Shown piece by piece: positions 1 through 9,623 of a stretch of 64,000 bases of DNA. Below the pieces are notes generated by a model, which saw only the letters and a list, made by a program, of their open reading frames with translations, was not told where the DNA came from and searched no databases. A program made the translations under genes and the position numbers. Numbering within the stretch: position 1 is the stretch's first letter; each line of letters begins with the position of its first letter. Origin of the DNA: CAVWDI01 sp963793095 (GTDB lineage: Bacteria; Chloroflexota; Anaerolineae; Anaerolineales; UBA4823); the NCBI GenBank assembly GCA_963793095.1, contig CAWBYY010000011.1:372001-436000 (forward strand), given 5' to 3'.

Positions 1-2
1 TG

Positions 3-143
3 CCCGACCTGGAGGTTTATTTCAACCAATGCTGCTCAGGCTTATCAAAAGAAGAGTTTCAAACACTTCGTGTGCTGCTGGTGAAATTAAATATTTCACT
101 TGAGAGTGAATGCGGAAGACCGGATTGGGAAATCGAGGAATAG
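3..143 (+). CDS. C-terminal end of an unidentified protein, possibly a MarR-type regulator (5' partial)
   Basis: An open frame enters from the left edge and stops at TAG 141-143, giving 46 residues. The tail contains a charged helix (LSKEEFQTLRVLLVKL) like the last dimerisation helix of MarR-family winged-helix regulators, where 'LT/SxEE..xL..LL.KL' is common. That assignment rests on one helix only. The stop lies 45 bp before the next start, so it may be co-transcribed with the small membrane genes that follow. Confidence 0.4.
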   Translation, partial: PDLEVYFNQCCSGLSKEEFQTLRVLLVKLNISLESECGRPDWEIEE

Positions 144-188
144 ACCGGAAACCCTGGGAATAACAACCGAAAGGAGAGAGGAGGACGA

Positions 189-584
189 ATGAATAATCTT
201 ACGATAAAGCAGTCGGGCATAATTCTGGTGCATGCGCTTGCTGGCTGGGCCTTTTGCGGGTTAGTGATGGGAATCGGCATGGCGCTTACCAGCCTCGAAA
301 ACACGCTCGTCATCCACGCCCTGGCAGCGCCGTTGATCTTCTTTCTCGTATCCAGGTTCTACTACACACGTTTCAATTACACTTCGCCGCTGGTCACGGC
401 ATTATTGTTTCTGGCGGTGGTAATGTTGATGGATTTTTTTGTTGTTGGTTTGTTAATTAACCGGAGCCTTGAAATGTTCACCAGCCTTCTGGGAACCTGG
501 ATTCCATTCCTGCTGATATTCATCTCCACTTATCTGACCGGAGTATTTTACACCCGGCGAAGCCGGAAAATCGAAGCCGTCTGA
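189..584 (+). CDS. Small four-helix membrane protein, unknown function
   Basis: A 131-residue protein made almost entirely of four hydrophobic segments (about residues 10-33, 40-58, 66-90 and 97-120). It ends in a positively charged tail (RRSRK), which by the positive-inside rule places the C-terminus in the cytoplasm. The start is supported by AAAGGAGAGAGG, a strong ribosome-binding site 7 to 15 bases upstream. No enzyme motif is visible. It is followed 16 bp later by another small membrane protein, and both may belong to one transcript behind the partial regulator at the edge. Function not recognised. Confidence 0.7.
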   Translation: MNNLTIKQSGIILVHALAGWAFCGLVMGIGMALTSLENTLVIHALAAPLIFFLVSRFYYTRFNYTSPLVTALLFLAVVMLMDFFVVGLLINRSLEMFTSLLGTWIPFLLIFISTYLTGVFYTRRSRKIEAV

Positions 585-600
585 ACTTGCGGCGCTGTAA

Positions 601-1023
601 ATGGAGCGATTTTATATGGACTGCAAAGAAAAAACGCCCCTGCCGGTCAGGATACTTGCTTCAGTCCTGTTGCTCTTCGGGCTGTTCGCCTTCTTCGGGT
701 CGCTTTTTATGTGGGGCGAAGGCTTTATCCTGGACCCGCCCCCGGGGATGAACATCGCCTTTCCCCTGACCGATATCCTGGTAAACGCGCCGGCATGCCT
801 GGTCGCGGCCTTCGGTTTGTGGAAGCTGAAACGGTTCGGGTACCCGGCCTCCCAGTTTGTGGCTGGGTTCTTCATCTATGCTTCGGTTTATATATTCGTT
901 GAAGTATTCCAGGCCGGGCGGCCATACCCGCTGGAAATCCTGCTACCGCAGTTTGCAGCGGTTATTACCGCGTTTGTGCTGGTGGTTTATCTTTACAAAA
1001 TCAGGGACCTGTTCACGAATTAA
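601..1023 (+). CDS. Small membrane protein, unknown function
   Basis: A 140-residue protein with four predicted membrane segments (about residues 17-38, 53-75, 84-102 and 112-132). A loop after the first segment contains the Pro-rich sequence DPPPG. Two in-frame ATGs lie at 601 and 616; neither has a clear Shine-Dalgarno, so the start is uncertain by five residues. It follows the previous membrane gene by 16 bp and is probably co-transcribed with it. No catalytic motif is seen and the family is not recognised. Confidence 0.65.
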   Translation: MERFYMDCKEKTPLPVRILASVLLLFGLFAFFGSLFMWGEGFILDPPPGMNIAFPLTDILVNAPACLVAAFGLWKLKRFGYPASQFVAGFFIYASVYIFVEVFQAGRPYPLEILLPQFAAVITAFVLVVYLYKIRDLFTN

Positions 1024-1128
1024 TCTAACGGAACGGCCCCCCCTCATTCCCCCCAATGCACTTCAAATGTTATGATTAACGCTGGATGGATTTATCTCTC
1101 ACTCCCAGGAGAAGCGGGGTTAAAAACA

Positions 1129-1800
1129 ATGGATATTAAAATAGACCGGATCATCCGCAGCCAGCGAAAAACCATCGCCCTGGTCATCGAACCGGACGGC
1201 AGGCTTATCGTGCGAGCTCCCTACCTGGTATCAGACCGTGAGATCCAGCGTCTGGTAAACAGCAAAGAGGCCTGGATAGTACGCAAGCGGAAAGAATTCC
1301 TGGCTCAACCCAACTTAAAACCGCCCAGGACCCTCGCCGACGGTGAGCGGTTCTGGTATCTGGGTGATACCTACCCGCTGAAAATCGTGGATGATCTCAA
1401 CCCGCCGCTCCATTTGAGCAGAAAATTTTACCTGTCGCGTTCAGCCCTGCCGCATGCCAACGAGATCTTCAAAGAATGGTACCGCCAGAGAACCCGGGAG
1501 GAAGTCACCCGGCGGGTCGAACACCTGTCGGAAGGGCTCAATCTCAAGTACCGCAGGATCCGGATCACCAGCGCCCGCACACGCTGGGGTTCCTGCTCGT
1601 CCAGGGGAAACCTGAATTTCACTTTGCGCCTGGCTATGACCCCCCCGAAAGCCATTGATTATGTTGTCGTCCACGAGATGGCCCACCTGCTGGTGCCCAA
1701 CCACTCGAATGCCTTCTGGAAACAGGTCGAAAAGATCATGCCGGATTACCGGGAACAGAAAGTATGGCTGCAGAAATATGGCAGCCAGTTAGTAATATAA
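1129..1800 (+). CDS. YgjP-like (SprT-type, DUF45) zinc metallopeptidase
   Basis: A 223-residue protein with the full signature of the YgjP/DUF45 metallopeptidase family. An N-terminal beta-rich part (VIEPDGRLIVRAPYLVS, near residue 20) is followed by the family landmark RTRWGSCSSRGNLNF around 150-164. The zinc motif VHEMAHLLVPNHSNAFW comes next, with HEMAH at 182-186 and a third His at 192. Family members are about 230 residues long, so it is complete. The frame is open from 1072, but the ATG at 1129 starts right at the family N-terminus (MDIKIDRIIRS) and was preferred; GGAGAAG lies upstream at a rather long distance. Substrate unknown. Confidence 0.88.
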   Translation: MDIKIDRIIRSQRKTIALVIEPDGRLIVRAPYLVSDREIQRLVNSKEAWIVRKRKEFLAQPNLKPPRTLADGERFWYLGDTYPLKIVDDLNPPLHLSRKFYLSRSALPHANEIFKEWYRQRTREEVTRRVEHLSEGLNLKYRRIRITSARTRWGSCSSRGNLNFTLRLAMTPPKAIDYVVVHEMAHLLVPNHSNAFWKQVEKIMPDYREQKVWLQKYGSQLVI

Positions 1801-1938
1801 CAATTTCGATTTCCGGCAGAAAGATCGACCCCCCATATGGGGATTTTTGGGGGCGGAACAGTCTATTTACAACAAACTTGTGGGATAATATAAGACAGGT
1901 GAAAAAAAGAGAATCATAATCTTAAAAAGGAGAGAACT

Positions 1939-2307
1939 ATGCCAACTGATCTGACAATTGAACTGGTCGACCGTCCCGGTACGCTGGCGGAATTGGGAGA
2001 AAGCCTCGGTAGAGCCGGGATTAATATTGAAGGAGGCTGCGGGTTTGCGATTGAAGGTAAAGGGATTGTCCACATCCTGGTTGAAGACCCCGAAGTAGCC
2101 AGGATGGCGGTTGAAAGCGCCGACCTGCAGGTGATCGGCGAACGTGAAGTGCTGGTTGTCGAGATCGAGGACGCCCCCGGTGAACTGGGAAAGGTCACCC
2201 GCAAGGTATCGGATGCTGGTGTGAATATGGATTTGATTTACCTGTCTAAAGGTGGAAAATTGATTCTGGGCGTTGACGATATGGAGACCGCCCTCTCGGT
2301 AATTTAG
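1939..2307 (+). CDS. ACT-domain protein
   Basis: A 122-residue protein with two ACT-like units. The first (residues 2-60) opens with LTIELVDRPGTLAELGESLGRAGINIEG. The second (66-120) opens with VVEIEDAPGELGKVTRKVSDAGVNM. Both have the beta-alpha-beta 'RPG.L' turn that binds small ligands, usually amino acids. No enzyme domain is attached, so it is probably a ligand sensor or partner protein. The start follows AAAAAGGAGAG with good spacing. The gene stands alone and is closed by the strong terminator 32 bp downstream. Confidence 0.85.
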   Translation: MPTDLTIELVDRPGTLAELGESLGRAGINIEGGCGFAIEGKGIVHILVEDPEVARMAVESADLQVIGEREVLVVEIEDAPGELGKVTRKVSDAGVNMDLIYLSKGGKLILGVDDMETALSVI

Positions 2308-2339
2308 TTTTTATTATTCTGGTAACAATGAAGTTCCCA

Positions 2340-2371
2340 TTCCCCGGTGGAGATTACCGCCGGGGAATTTT
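2340..2371 (+). terminator. Rho-independent terminator after the ACT-domain gene
   Basis: TTCCCCGGTGG (2340-2350) pairs with CCGCCGGGGAA (2357-2367) across a six-base loop, with one G-T wobble, and is followed by TTTTC. It lies 33 bp after the stop codon of the ACT gene and probably also serves the opposite-strand HEAT gene. Confidence 0.85.
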
Positions 2372-2438
2372 CATTTCTTGACCATAATCTATTTGCCTTG
2401 AATGATCGGTATTTTTTCAAACCCAGGCAAGATTATTC

Positions 2439-2813
2439 TTAGCTTTTGAAATTTTTTACGACCTTCGCAGCATAAGATCTAACTGCCTGAAAACTGTCTC
2501 TCTCCGCCGCTTGAACCAGCCCATTGGTAGAACGCGGGTCGCCGATCATCTGGAGGGCCTCAATTACTGCATATCGCACCATCCAGAATGGGTCGTTCGA
2601 GAGAGTATCCAAAAGATAGGGCAGCGCTGCAGGATTCCGCAGGGATCCCAATTCCTGGACAGCCTTTCTGCGATCACCCCAGGGCATCTCAGGCGATAAT
2701 CTTGAGAGCAGCCTGGACAGCCTGCGATCGATCCGGCGAGTAATTGTTTCTGGAGGGAAGATATTGAGAGAGACTGGTAACTGTATTTCCTGGGTAACAC
2801 TAGTCCTGAGCAT
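2439..2813 (-). CDS. HEAT-repeat protein
   Basis: A 124-residue protein. After an N-terminal stretch without clear motifs, residues 45-122 hold alpha-helical repeats of HEAT/PBS-lyase type: 'RRKAVQELGSLRNPAALPYLLDTL', then 'WMVRYAVIEALQMIGDP' and 'QAVRSYAAKVV'. These make a small scaffold for protein binding; no enzymatic residues are seen. The start codon is preceded on the minus strand by a purine-rich GAGGTCG. It is transcribed away from the large LuxR-NTPase gene at 2993, with about 180 bp of shared upstream region. Confidence 0.75.
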   Translation of the reverse strand: MLRTSVTQEIQLPVSLNIFPPETITRRIDRRLSRLLSRLSPEMPWGDRRKAVQELGSLRNPAALPYLLDTLSNDPFWMVRYAVIEALQMIGDPRSTNGLVQAAERDSFQAVRSYAAKVVKNFKS

Positions 2814-2992
2814 TTTCGACCTCCTCTGGTTCGATTTCTATCAGTTCTGCTGCCTTGATGTACATACTATAGACCATCCTGACCCCGCAGTCAGCCTCCT
2901 TTTGGGAGGGGAAAAGTAGGTAATATCCCCGCCTTTTAATTCAGATATAATATTTTTAGATCAACCTCTCAAATACGATTAATAAATAAAAG

Positions 2993-5446
2993 ATGGATGA
3001 CCAGAGCCTGCCAGGCAACGAAATGTACACTGAGGAGCTGACCTGGCGCGAGCTGGAAGTCCTGGCTCTGCTGTCAGAGCGGATAACAAATCGAGAGATC
3101 GCGGAAAAACTGCACCTGGCGGAGAGCACCGTCAAGGATTATGTTGGTAACATACTCAGCAAACTGTATGTAAAAAACCGGCGCGAGGCTGTGAAGCGTG
3201 CGCAAGCCCTGGGGTTACTCGAACCGGAGCGCGCCCCAGTTTCCAGACAGCTGGCGAATTTCCCTGCCGATCCCACTCCCTTTATTGGCCGGAGAGCCGA
3301 ACTGATTGAGATTTACCAGTTGCTCCAGGAGACCCGAATGCTCACCCTCACCGGGCCGGGAGGCACCGGAAAGACTCGCCTGGCGGTAAGAGCAGCCGGA
3401 GAAGCTGCCAGAAATTTTAAGGACGGTTGCTGCTTTGTCTCCCTTGCGCCAATCCACACGAGCGAACACCTTGTCCAGAGGATTGCAGAGGCGCTAAAAT
3501 TCCCCCTGGCAGCCCACGAAAACCCGCAGGCGCTGCTCCTGCGATTCCTGCGCAGGAAAAACCTCCTGGTTGTAATGGATAATTTTGAGCACCTCCTGGA
3601 CGGAGCCGGGATAATAAGCGAGATTCTTGGTACTGCCCCAGATGTAAAGATCCTTGCTACTTCAAGGGAACGGCTCAACCTGAAAAGCGAGACAGTCTTT
3701 ATCGTTGGAGGTCTGGACATCTCCCACCCGGTAACAGCTCCAGAATACCGTGGATCCGATGCGGTGACTCTGTTCCTGCAGAGTGCCGGCAAAGTAATCC
3801 CGGGATTTGAACCTAAAAAGGATGAACTTGATGGCATTCTTGAAATCTGCACGATTGTGGAGGGTATGCCTCTGGCGATAGAACTGGCTGCGGCATGGCT
3901 CCAAATTCTCAAAATAGATGAAATCAAGGGGGAGCTGAAAAAGGGTCTTGATATCCTGGCTGCCGACCTGCGGGACGCTCCGGAACGCCACCGCAGTATC
4001 CGGGCTGTTTTTGACCACTCTTGGACTTTACTTGAACGGTCAGAACAGGAGACTCTTATGCGCCTTTCGGTTTTCCGGGGTGGGTTTACCAGGGTGGCAG
4101 CCCGGCAGGTGTCGGGCGCAACCCTTCAGCACTTAATTGGATTGACCAACAAGTCATTATTGTCCCATAACCCCGCCACTGGACGGCTGGAAATCCATGA
4201 ACTGCTGCGCCAGTACGCTCAGGAGAAACTCTTTGAATCGGATATTTCCGCCAGTTCGGTTTCAGAGACACATGCCGCGTACTTCTCAGAATTTATGGCG
4301 AAAAAATGGATTGAACTAAGAGGCTCCCATCAGATGTCAGCCCTGGCTGAGGTTGAAGCCGATATCGAAAACGTGCGGGCTGCCTGGCGCTGCAGCCTGG
4401 AACACCAAAAGGCAGATCTAATTTGGAAATTTATTTACAGCCTCTGGCTGGTTTACTGGATCCGGAGCTGGAACCTGGCTGGGATGGAGTTATTCGCCCA
4501 GGCAGTCAAAAAATTACAGGGCGCTGAGCCGGAGATGGTTTACCTGAGAGCTCTGGCGAGAGCCTTCCAGGCTTATTTTATGGCTTGGCTGGATCTGCAC
4601 GAAAGGGGATATGATTATGCAAAGGAAAGCGTTGGTATCTTGAAAGATTCCAGACTGCCTACCGCGCAGGTGCTTGCAAGCACCTGCTTTGACGTGAACG
4701 CGTATTTCATCGGCCGGTATGATGAGATGGCCGAAATGACAGGTATTTTACACAGGACATCCAGAATAACCGGAGACAAATGGCTGATGGCACATGCGTT
4801 ATGGGTTGAGAGCCTGATCAAATTGATATGCAGGGATTTTGATGAGGCTGAGCGCCTGGCTGAACAAACTTTGCGGATCAATGTTGAAATTGAGGATCAA
4901 ATCAGTTCTACCCTGCCATTAATCGTCCTGGGTCATGTCGCATTTGCACAGGAAAATTGGGATCAGGCTCGGAAGTTTTACCAGCGATGCCTTGAGATTG
5001 CCGATCAGACCGGTTTTTTCTATTCAGCGCAGACCTCCAGCAAGTATCTCGCCAAGGCTACTCTGACTCTGGGGGATCTTGATAAAGCAAAATATTACAT
5101 TTTGTTGTGCCTTTCAAAAACGAATGAAATTCCATTTGTGAGGGACCTAGTCAATATGCTGTACGAATACGCCCGTTTGCTTACAGCTCAGAATTACCCT
5201 GAAAAGGCTGTTGAACTGCTGGGGCTGGTGCTGGAGCATCCATCCAGCTCCCAGTCCAGGATGCTGGAAGGGCCCATCCGGGACAGCGCAATGGAACTTC
5301 TTGCTGAACTCAAACCAGAACTTCCGGATGCTGTTTATACGGCTGCCCTGGAGAGCGGCCGAAAACTGGAACTCGATGAAGTCGTCGCGGACTTACTGGG
5401 CTCCATCCAGTCAAATACTCCCGGTCAAATGAGTATGTTTTCCTAA
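2993..5446 (+). CDS. LuxR-type HTH / NTPase / TPR signalling regulator
   Basis: An 817-residue transcription regulator. Residues 16-75 are a LuxR/GerE helix-turn-helix (LTWRELEVLALLSE, then NREIAEKLHLAESTVKDYV). An NB-ARC/STAND-type ATPase follows: 'FIGRRAEL' at 97-104, Walker A GPGGTGKT at 121-128 and Walker B LLVVMDN near 191-197. The rest, from about residue 420, is helical TPR-like repeats that usually sense a ligand or partner. In classical LAL/MalT regulators the HTH is at the C-terminus; here it is at the N-terminus, with the ATPase behind it. A TATAAT at 2946-2951 could be its -10 box, though no good -35 was found. There is no clear Shine-Dalgarno at the ATG. Confidence 0.88.
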   Translation: MDDQSLPGNEMYTEELTWRELEVLALLSERITNREIAEKLHLAESTVKDYVGNILSKLYVKNRREAVKRAQALGLLEPERAPVSRQLANFPADPTPFIGRRAELIEIYQLLQETRMLTLTGPGGTGKTRLAVRAAGEAARNFKDGCCFVSLAPIHTSEHLVQRIAEALKFPLAAHENPQALLLRFLRRKNLLVVMDNFEHLLDGAGIISEILGTAPDVKILATSRERLNLKSETVFIVGGLDISHPVTAPEYRGSDAVTLFLQSAGKVIPGFEPKKDELDGILEICTIVEGMPLAIELAAAWLQILKIDEIKGELKKGLDILAADLRDAPERHRSIRAVFDHSWTLLERSEQETLMRLSVFRGGFTRVAARQVSGATLQHLIGLTNKSLLSHNPATGRLEIHELLRQYAQEKLFESDISASSVSETHAAYFSEFMAKKWIELRGSHQMSALAEVEADIENVRAAWRCSLEHQKADLIWKFIYSLWLVYWIRSWNLAGMELFAQAVKKLQGAEPEMVYLRALARAFQAYFMAWLDLHERGYDYAKESVGILKDSRLPTAQVLASTCFDVNAYFIGRYDEMAEMTGILHRTSRITGDKWLMAHALWVESLIKLICRDFDEAERLAEQTLRINVEIEDQISSTLPLIVLGHVAFAQENWDQARKFYQRCLEIADQTGFFYSAQTSSKYLAKATLTLGDLDKAKYYILLCLSKTNEIPFVRDLVNMLYEYARLLTAQNYPEKAVELLGLVLEHPSSSQSRMLEGPIRDSAMELLAELKPELPDAVYTAALESGRKLELDEVVADLLGSIQSNTPGQMSMFS

Positions 5447-5528
5447 TTTCAATAAGATAAAATTGGCTCTCTGAAATAAATATCCCGAAATATTTCACAT
5501 ATCAAAACCTGACCAAGAGGAGAAGTTC

Positions 5529-5996
5529 ATGTCCAAAAAACCCGATTTCGACCTGGATAGCGCCCACAGGTATTTCTCGGCGCAGTGCTTTAACCAGGCC
5601 TGGGACCTGATCGAAAAGGACAGCCGTACCCCCCAGGAGGATGAGCAGATGATCCAGCTGTCCCTGGCTTCGTTGTGGCATTGGAGCCAGCGTCCGGACC
5701 GCACCCCCGAAAATCTTTCGGTCGGTAACTGGCAGGCAGCCCGGGTGTATGCCCTGCTCGGCCAGGCGGACAATGCCCGCCGCTACGCACATCTGAGCCT
5801 GGCTGCGGCCAATGAAGGAGAGCTGGCACCCTTCTATGTCGGATACGCTTACGAGGCCCTGGCGCGCGCCGAAAAGGCTGCCGGGAACCAGGAGAAGATG
5901 GACGAATACCTGGGCGAAGCGCGCTACACCGCCGGTGGGGTCCAGGACGACGGGGAAAGAAAAATGCTGATGGACGACCTTGATAATATTGGTTAG
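5529..5996 (+). CDS. TPR-like small cytoplasmic protein, unknown function
   Basis: A 155-residue soluble, helical protein with no signal peptide. Two helical hairpins resemble degenerate TPR units (RVYALLGQADNARRYAHLSLAAA and YAYEALARAEKAAGNQEKMDEYLGEA), which would suit protein-protein contacts. The start follows CCAAGAGGAGAAG with good spacing. It sits 82 bp after the LuxR-NTPase gene on the same strand, which may be coincidental. The specific family is not recognised. Confidence 0.7.
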   Translation: MSKKPDFDLDSAHRYFSAQCFNQAWDLIEKDSRTPQEDEQMIQLSLASLWHWSQRPDRTPENLSVGNWQAARVYALLGQADNARRYAHLSLAAANEGELAPFYVGYAYEALARAEKAAGNQEKMDEYLGEARYTAGGVQDDGERKMLMDDLDNIG

Positions 5997-6061
5997 AGAC
6001 TCCGGCAGAATAATAAATCAGGCTTGATACAATAAAAGAAAACATAACCGGAGCCGTATTT

Positions 6062-7451
6062 ATGAGCACACTACCCCAGGCTGAACCATACCGCATCAAA
6101 GTTGTCGAACCCCTAAAAATCACTACCCAATCCGAACGCGAAAAAATCATCCGGGCTGCGAAGTACAATATCTTCAACATCCCGGCTGAAGATGTGTACA
6201 TCGATTTGCTGACCGACAGCGGCACCTCCGCCATGAGCCAGTACCAGTGGGCTGGGCTGATGATCGGTGACGAAATCCTACGCCGGCTGCCGCAACTGGT
6301 TCCACCTCGAAGAGACCATCAAAGACATAACCGGCTATAAATACGTGGTTCCCACCCACCAGGGTCGACCGGCTGAAAACATTCTGACCCTGATCCACGT
6401 GAAACCGGGCAAAAACGCCCTTTCCAACATGTTTTTCGATACCACCCACGCCAATGTCGAGAACAAAGGCGGGATCGCCCGCAACCTGGTTATCGATTCT
6501 GGCCTGGATTGTGAAGCCAACTACCCCTTTAAAGGCAACCTGGATATTTCCAAACTGGAGGGATTTATCGAGCGGGAAGGCCGCGACCAGGTATCTCTTA
6601 TTCTTGTAACAGTGACCTGTAACAACAACGGCGGCCAGCCGGTTTCGATCGAAAACCTGCGCCAGGTACGGGCGGTAGCCGACAAATACAAGCTGCCGTT
6701 TTACCTGGATGCCGCCCGGTTTGCCGAAAACGCCTACTTTATTAAAGAACGCGAACCCGGGTACCGGGACAAATCCCTGCGGGAGATCGCCCGGGAGATG
6801 TTCTCCCTGGCCGATGGCTGCACAATGAGCTCCAAAAAAGACGGGCTGGTGAACATCGGCGGTTTCCTGGGGCTGAATGATGAGCGGGAATTCCGCCAGG
6901 CCCAGAATTACCTAATCCAGATGGAAGGTTTTATCACCTACGGCGGGATGGCCGGCCGCGACCTTGAGGCGCTGTCGATCGGTCTGAACGAAGTGCTGGA
7001 TGAAAACTACATGGCGAGCCGGATCAGGCAGGTCCATTTCCTGGGGGGGAGACTGATCGAAGCCGGGGTGCCGGTAATGAAACCGCTCGGCGGGCACTGT
7101 GTGATGCTGGATATGAAGCGCTTCCTGCCGGATATCCCCCAGGAAAAATTCCCCTCAGAGGCGTTTTGCGTTAGGTTATATATCGATTCAGGAACCAGGG
7201 CGATCGGACTGGGGCAGCTTGCCTTCGGCAGCGAAGACCAGCACACCGGGCAGGTGGAATACTCCCCGCTGGAGGTGGTCCGGCTGACAATACCGCGCCG
7301 GGTCTACACCGATAACCACATGAACGTGGTCGCCGAGAGTGTCAAGCGGATATTCGCCGAACGGGACCAGATCAAAGGCATGCGCCTGCGCTGGGCGCCC
7401 GAAATGCTGCGCCACTTCACCGCCCACCTCGAGCCGCTGAAAAGTGTGTGA
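6062..7451 (+). CDS. tnaA: Tryptophanase / tyrosine phenol-lyase family enzyme, broken by one extra base
   Basis: A PLP-dependent beta-eliminating lyase that would be about 460 residues long. The first 70 residues (6062 onward) match the family N-terminus (PAEDVYIDLLTDSGTSAMSQ). The frame then jumps at GACGAAATCC: removing one A of 6273-6275 restores MIGDESYAGCRNWF and the rest of the enzyme to 7451. The PLP lysine lies in MSSKKDGLVN. The backbone reads much like tyrosine phenol-lyase (QWAGLMIGDE, ADGCTMSSKKD), yet the selectivity positions look tryptophanase-like: Asp in FFDTTH, a hydrophobic residue in AIGLG where TPL has Arg, and His in LRHFTA where TPL has Phe. Indole-, pyruvate- and ammonia-forming tryptophan cleavage is therefore favoured. 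The indel may be a sequence error. Confidence 0.82.
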
Positions 7452-7676
7452 CCGCTGAATTATCAATGAGGGATTGTTTCATTGGATATGGTTGTTCTTC
7501 TTCAACTGCAAACAAAGGATAAGGATTTGTTATTACTTCATGCCGGGTTGAGATAATCAGCGCCTCAAAATAAAATCATTCAAATATTGAATCGAAGCAT
7601 TTTTTTGGCTACAGGACGAGGTTTGTCCCAGATTTTCTGATGACACATACAGAATCATTTACCTGAGGGAGAAGAA

Positions 7677-9035
7677 ATGCCTGCAAAAAAGGTCGTTATC
7701 ATTGGGGCTGGCTGTGCTGGTCTTTCTGCCGCCTACACTCTGCGAAAACACGGAGTTGAAACAATCGTTTTTGAAGCCAGCGACGTAGCAGGAGGGCGCT
7801 GCCGGACGGAATGGATGGATGGTTACGAGATCACTGCAGGGGCTGCAACCACCGAGCCCCAGTGGGCAACCACCTTCCAGTACATTAAGGAACTCGGTCT
7901 GGAAGACCGGGTCCGAGCCGGTCACAAGCTCCGGTTTGCTTATTACATCAATGGGAGACTGCGCACAATTTTCCTGGGCTTATCAATCCAAACACTGGGG
8001 GAGAACATCCGCTTTTTCTTCAATGGATTCCCGAAATTTACCTACCTCCATATCGCCAGAGCTTTCGTAGCCCTGAGAAAATACATGAAATATGTCGACA
8101 CGAAGAGACATGATTTCTCTGCTTTGGGAGAAATTTCCAACATGAGCACAAAGGACTTCCTGCTTGAGAACAATGCTCCGCTGGCGCATGAATGGATGTT
8201 TCACCCATTCATGAAAATGATGGTTCTGGAGCGCCCCAGCGAGATTTCCATCGCCCACCCCATATCGCTTTTCTCGCTGATGCAGGACATGCGCACCTTG
8301 GATGGAGGGCTTGGCATGGTCACCGCTGGGCTTTACGAGAAAGTTAAGGACTGTGTGCGTTTGAACATGCCGGTGAAAAAGGTGGTTATTCAGGACAGGA
8401 AAGTCCTCGGTGTGGAGACCAGCGATGGTTTCATCGAAGCTGACCAGGTAATTTGCGCGGTGGATGCTGTAGTCGCACGCCAGCTCATTCCTGACCTGCC
8501 TGAATCAATGCGCATGCCGCTTGAGACTTGCAGGTACTCATCTACCTACTACTACCAGTTCGGGTTGGAGAAGCCGATCATAAACTGGAAGGACACCCCG
8601 GTTTATGTAGTAGTGATGCCGTCAACCAGTGACTCGTTTCTGAATTTCGCCTCACTTGGGCATCACTCAAGGGAAAAACCGGTCGCGATCGTTGCGACCG
8701 CTGGCCGGTTTGACGATGAACTGTGCACCATGAGCGACGAGGAACGCCGTCGGGCGGTCATCAAAGAGGTCCAGAGATTCGCGCCATTCTTTCCGGATGA
8801 GCCAAAGGTAACCAAGTATTTCCGCTGGGACCGCGCCATCAACACGGAACCCCCGGGCCAGTATGTCGCCATCCAGAACCTGCTCAACAACCACATACGC
8901 GATGTTGATGGGCTGTATCTAGCCGGCGAGTACCTGTTCCTCATCGCCTGCACTGAGGGAGCCCTGGCGACCGGCAAAAAAGCGGCTGAGATGGTTGTGG
9001 AAGACCTGGCGACTGAAAAACAAGACCCTAACTGA
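7677..9035 (+). CDS. FAD-dependent amine oxidase / protoporphyrinogen-oxidase-like protein
   Basis: A 452-residue flavoprotein. The Rossmann FAD motif is at the N-terminus (KKVVIIGAGCAGLSAAY, residues 4-20), followed by FEASDVAGGRC, the family's second FAD contact. The C-terminal FAD clamp (GLYLAGEYLFLIACTEGALATGKKAAE, about 415-441) is typical of the amine oxidase / phytoene desaturase / PPOX superfamily. No membrane anchor or signal peptide is seen. GAGGGAGAAG lies just upstream of the ATG. The substrate cannot be told from sequence; carotenoid, porphyrin and amine substrates are all possible. It stands alone, with insertion-sequence debris starting a few bases downstream. Confidence 0.85.
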   Translation: MPAKKVVIIGAGCAGLSAAYTLRKHGVETIVFEASDVAGGRCRTEWMDGYEITAGAATTEPQWATTFQYIKELGLEDRVRAGHKLRFAYYINGRLRTIFLGLSIQTLGENIRFFFNGFPKFTYLHIARAFVALRKYMKYVDTKRHDFSALGEISNMSTKDFLLENNAPLAHEWMFHPFMKMMVLERPSEISIAHPISLFSLMQDMRTLDGGLGMVTAGLYEKVKDCVRLNMPVKKVVIQDRKVLGVETSDGFIEADQVICAVDAVVARQLIPDLPESMRMPLETCRYSSTYYYQFGLEKPIINWKDTPVYVVVMPSTSDSFLNFASLGHHSREKPVAIVATAGRFDDELCTMSDEERRRAVIKEVQRFAPFFPDEPKVTKYFRWDRAINTEPPGQYVAIQNLLNNHIRDVDGLYLAGEYLFLIACTEGALATGKKAAEMVVEDLATEKQDPN

Positions 9036-9042
9036 AGCTGAG

Positions 9043-9385
9043 TACGGACTGCTGGGCTGAGGTAGTTGATTAGCGACCCCCGGCTGTCACGGTAGCCTTT
9101 GCCAATCAGGATTTCGTAGATGCGCTGGTCCGCAGAGCGCTGTTTGCGATGGTGCTGACAGCTCTCTTCCGGAAGTTCAGCTGTTCGTTGTTTGTAAGGT
9201 CCGATCACCGGTGAATCCCTGGGTTTCTTCAGTGTGTATGGCTGTGGCGCCGGGTTTGCGTTGCGGATCGTATCTCGATGCTATCCCAGTTGGTGATTAA
9301 TTTCACGCATGCTACATCTATCGATGAAGTATGCACACCGGATGGTTTCTTAGTCTTCCACTGTTTTCATCTCCTGACCTCCGAG
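9043..9385 (-). pseudogene. IS21-family transposase (istA) N-terminal relic
   Basis: Read on the minus strand, one frame with two stops gives the N-terminal part of an IS21 IstA transposase: '...ETIRCAYFIDRCSMREINHQLG*HRDTIRN' (DNA-binding HTH), then PYTLKKPRDSPVIGPYKQR and DQRIYEILIGKGYRDSRGSL. The catalytic DDE region is missing. A second relic at 14270-14563 shares the stretch around GTTGATTAGCGACCCCCGGCT, so the region has carried at least two IS21 copies. It is clearly non-functional. Confidence 0.75.
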
Positions 9386-9623
9386 TACAAGATTACCCGG
9401 ACGATAGAACCCGGTGGGTATCTTGGAAAAAACAATAAAGGTGATACTCAAAATTGAAAGCAAGCGATATGATCAAGCAAAGGTATCAAAGACCTCGATT
9501 TGTTGGTTAAGTTCTCCTTGGGTACATATTGCTATTGCAAAAGGTGATATATAAAATCAAGGTAAAAATAGTCGTTGGGAAACATCAACATAAAAAAAGA
9601 GTTCCACCGATATGACATTTAAT

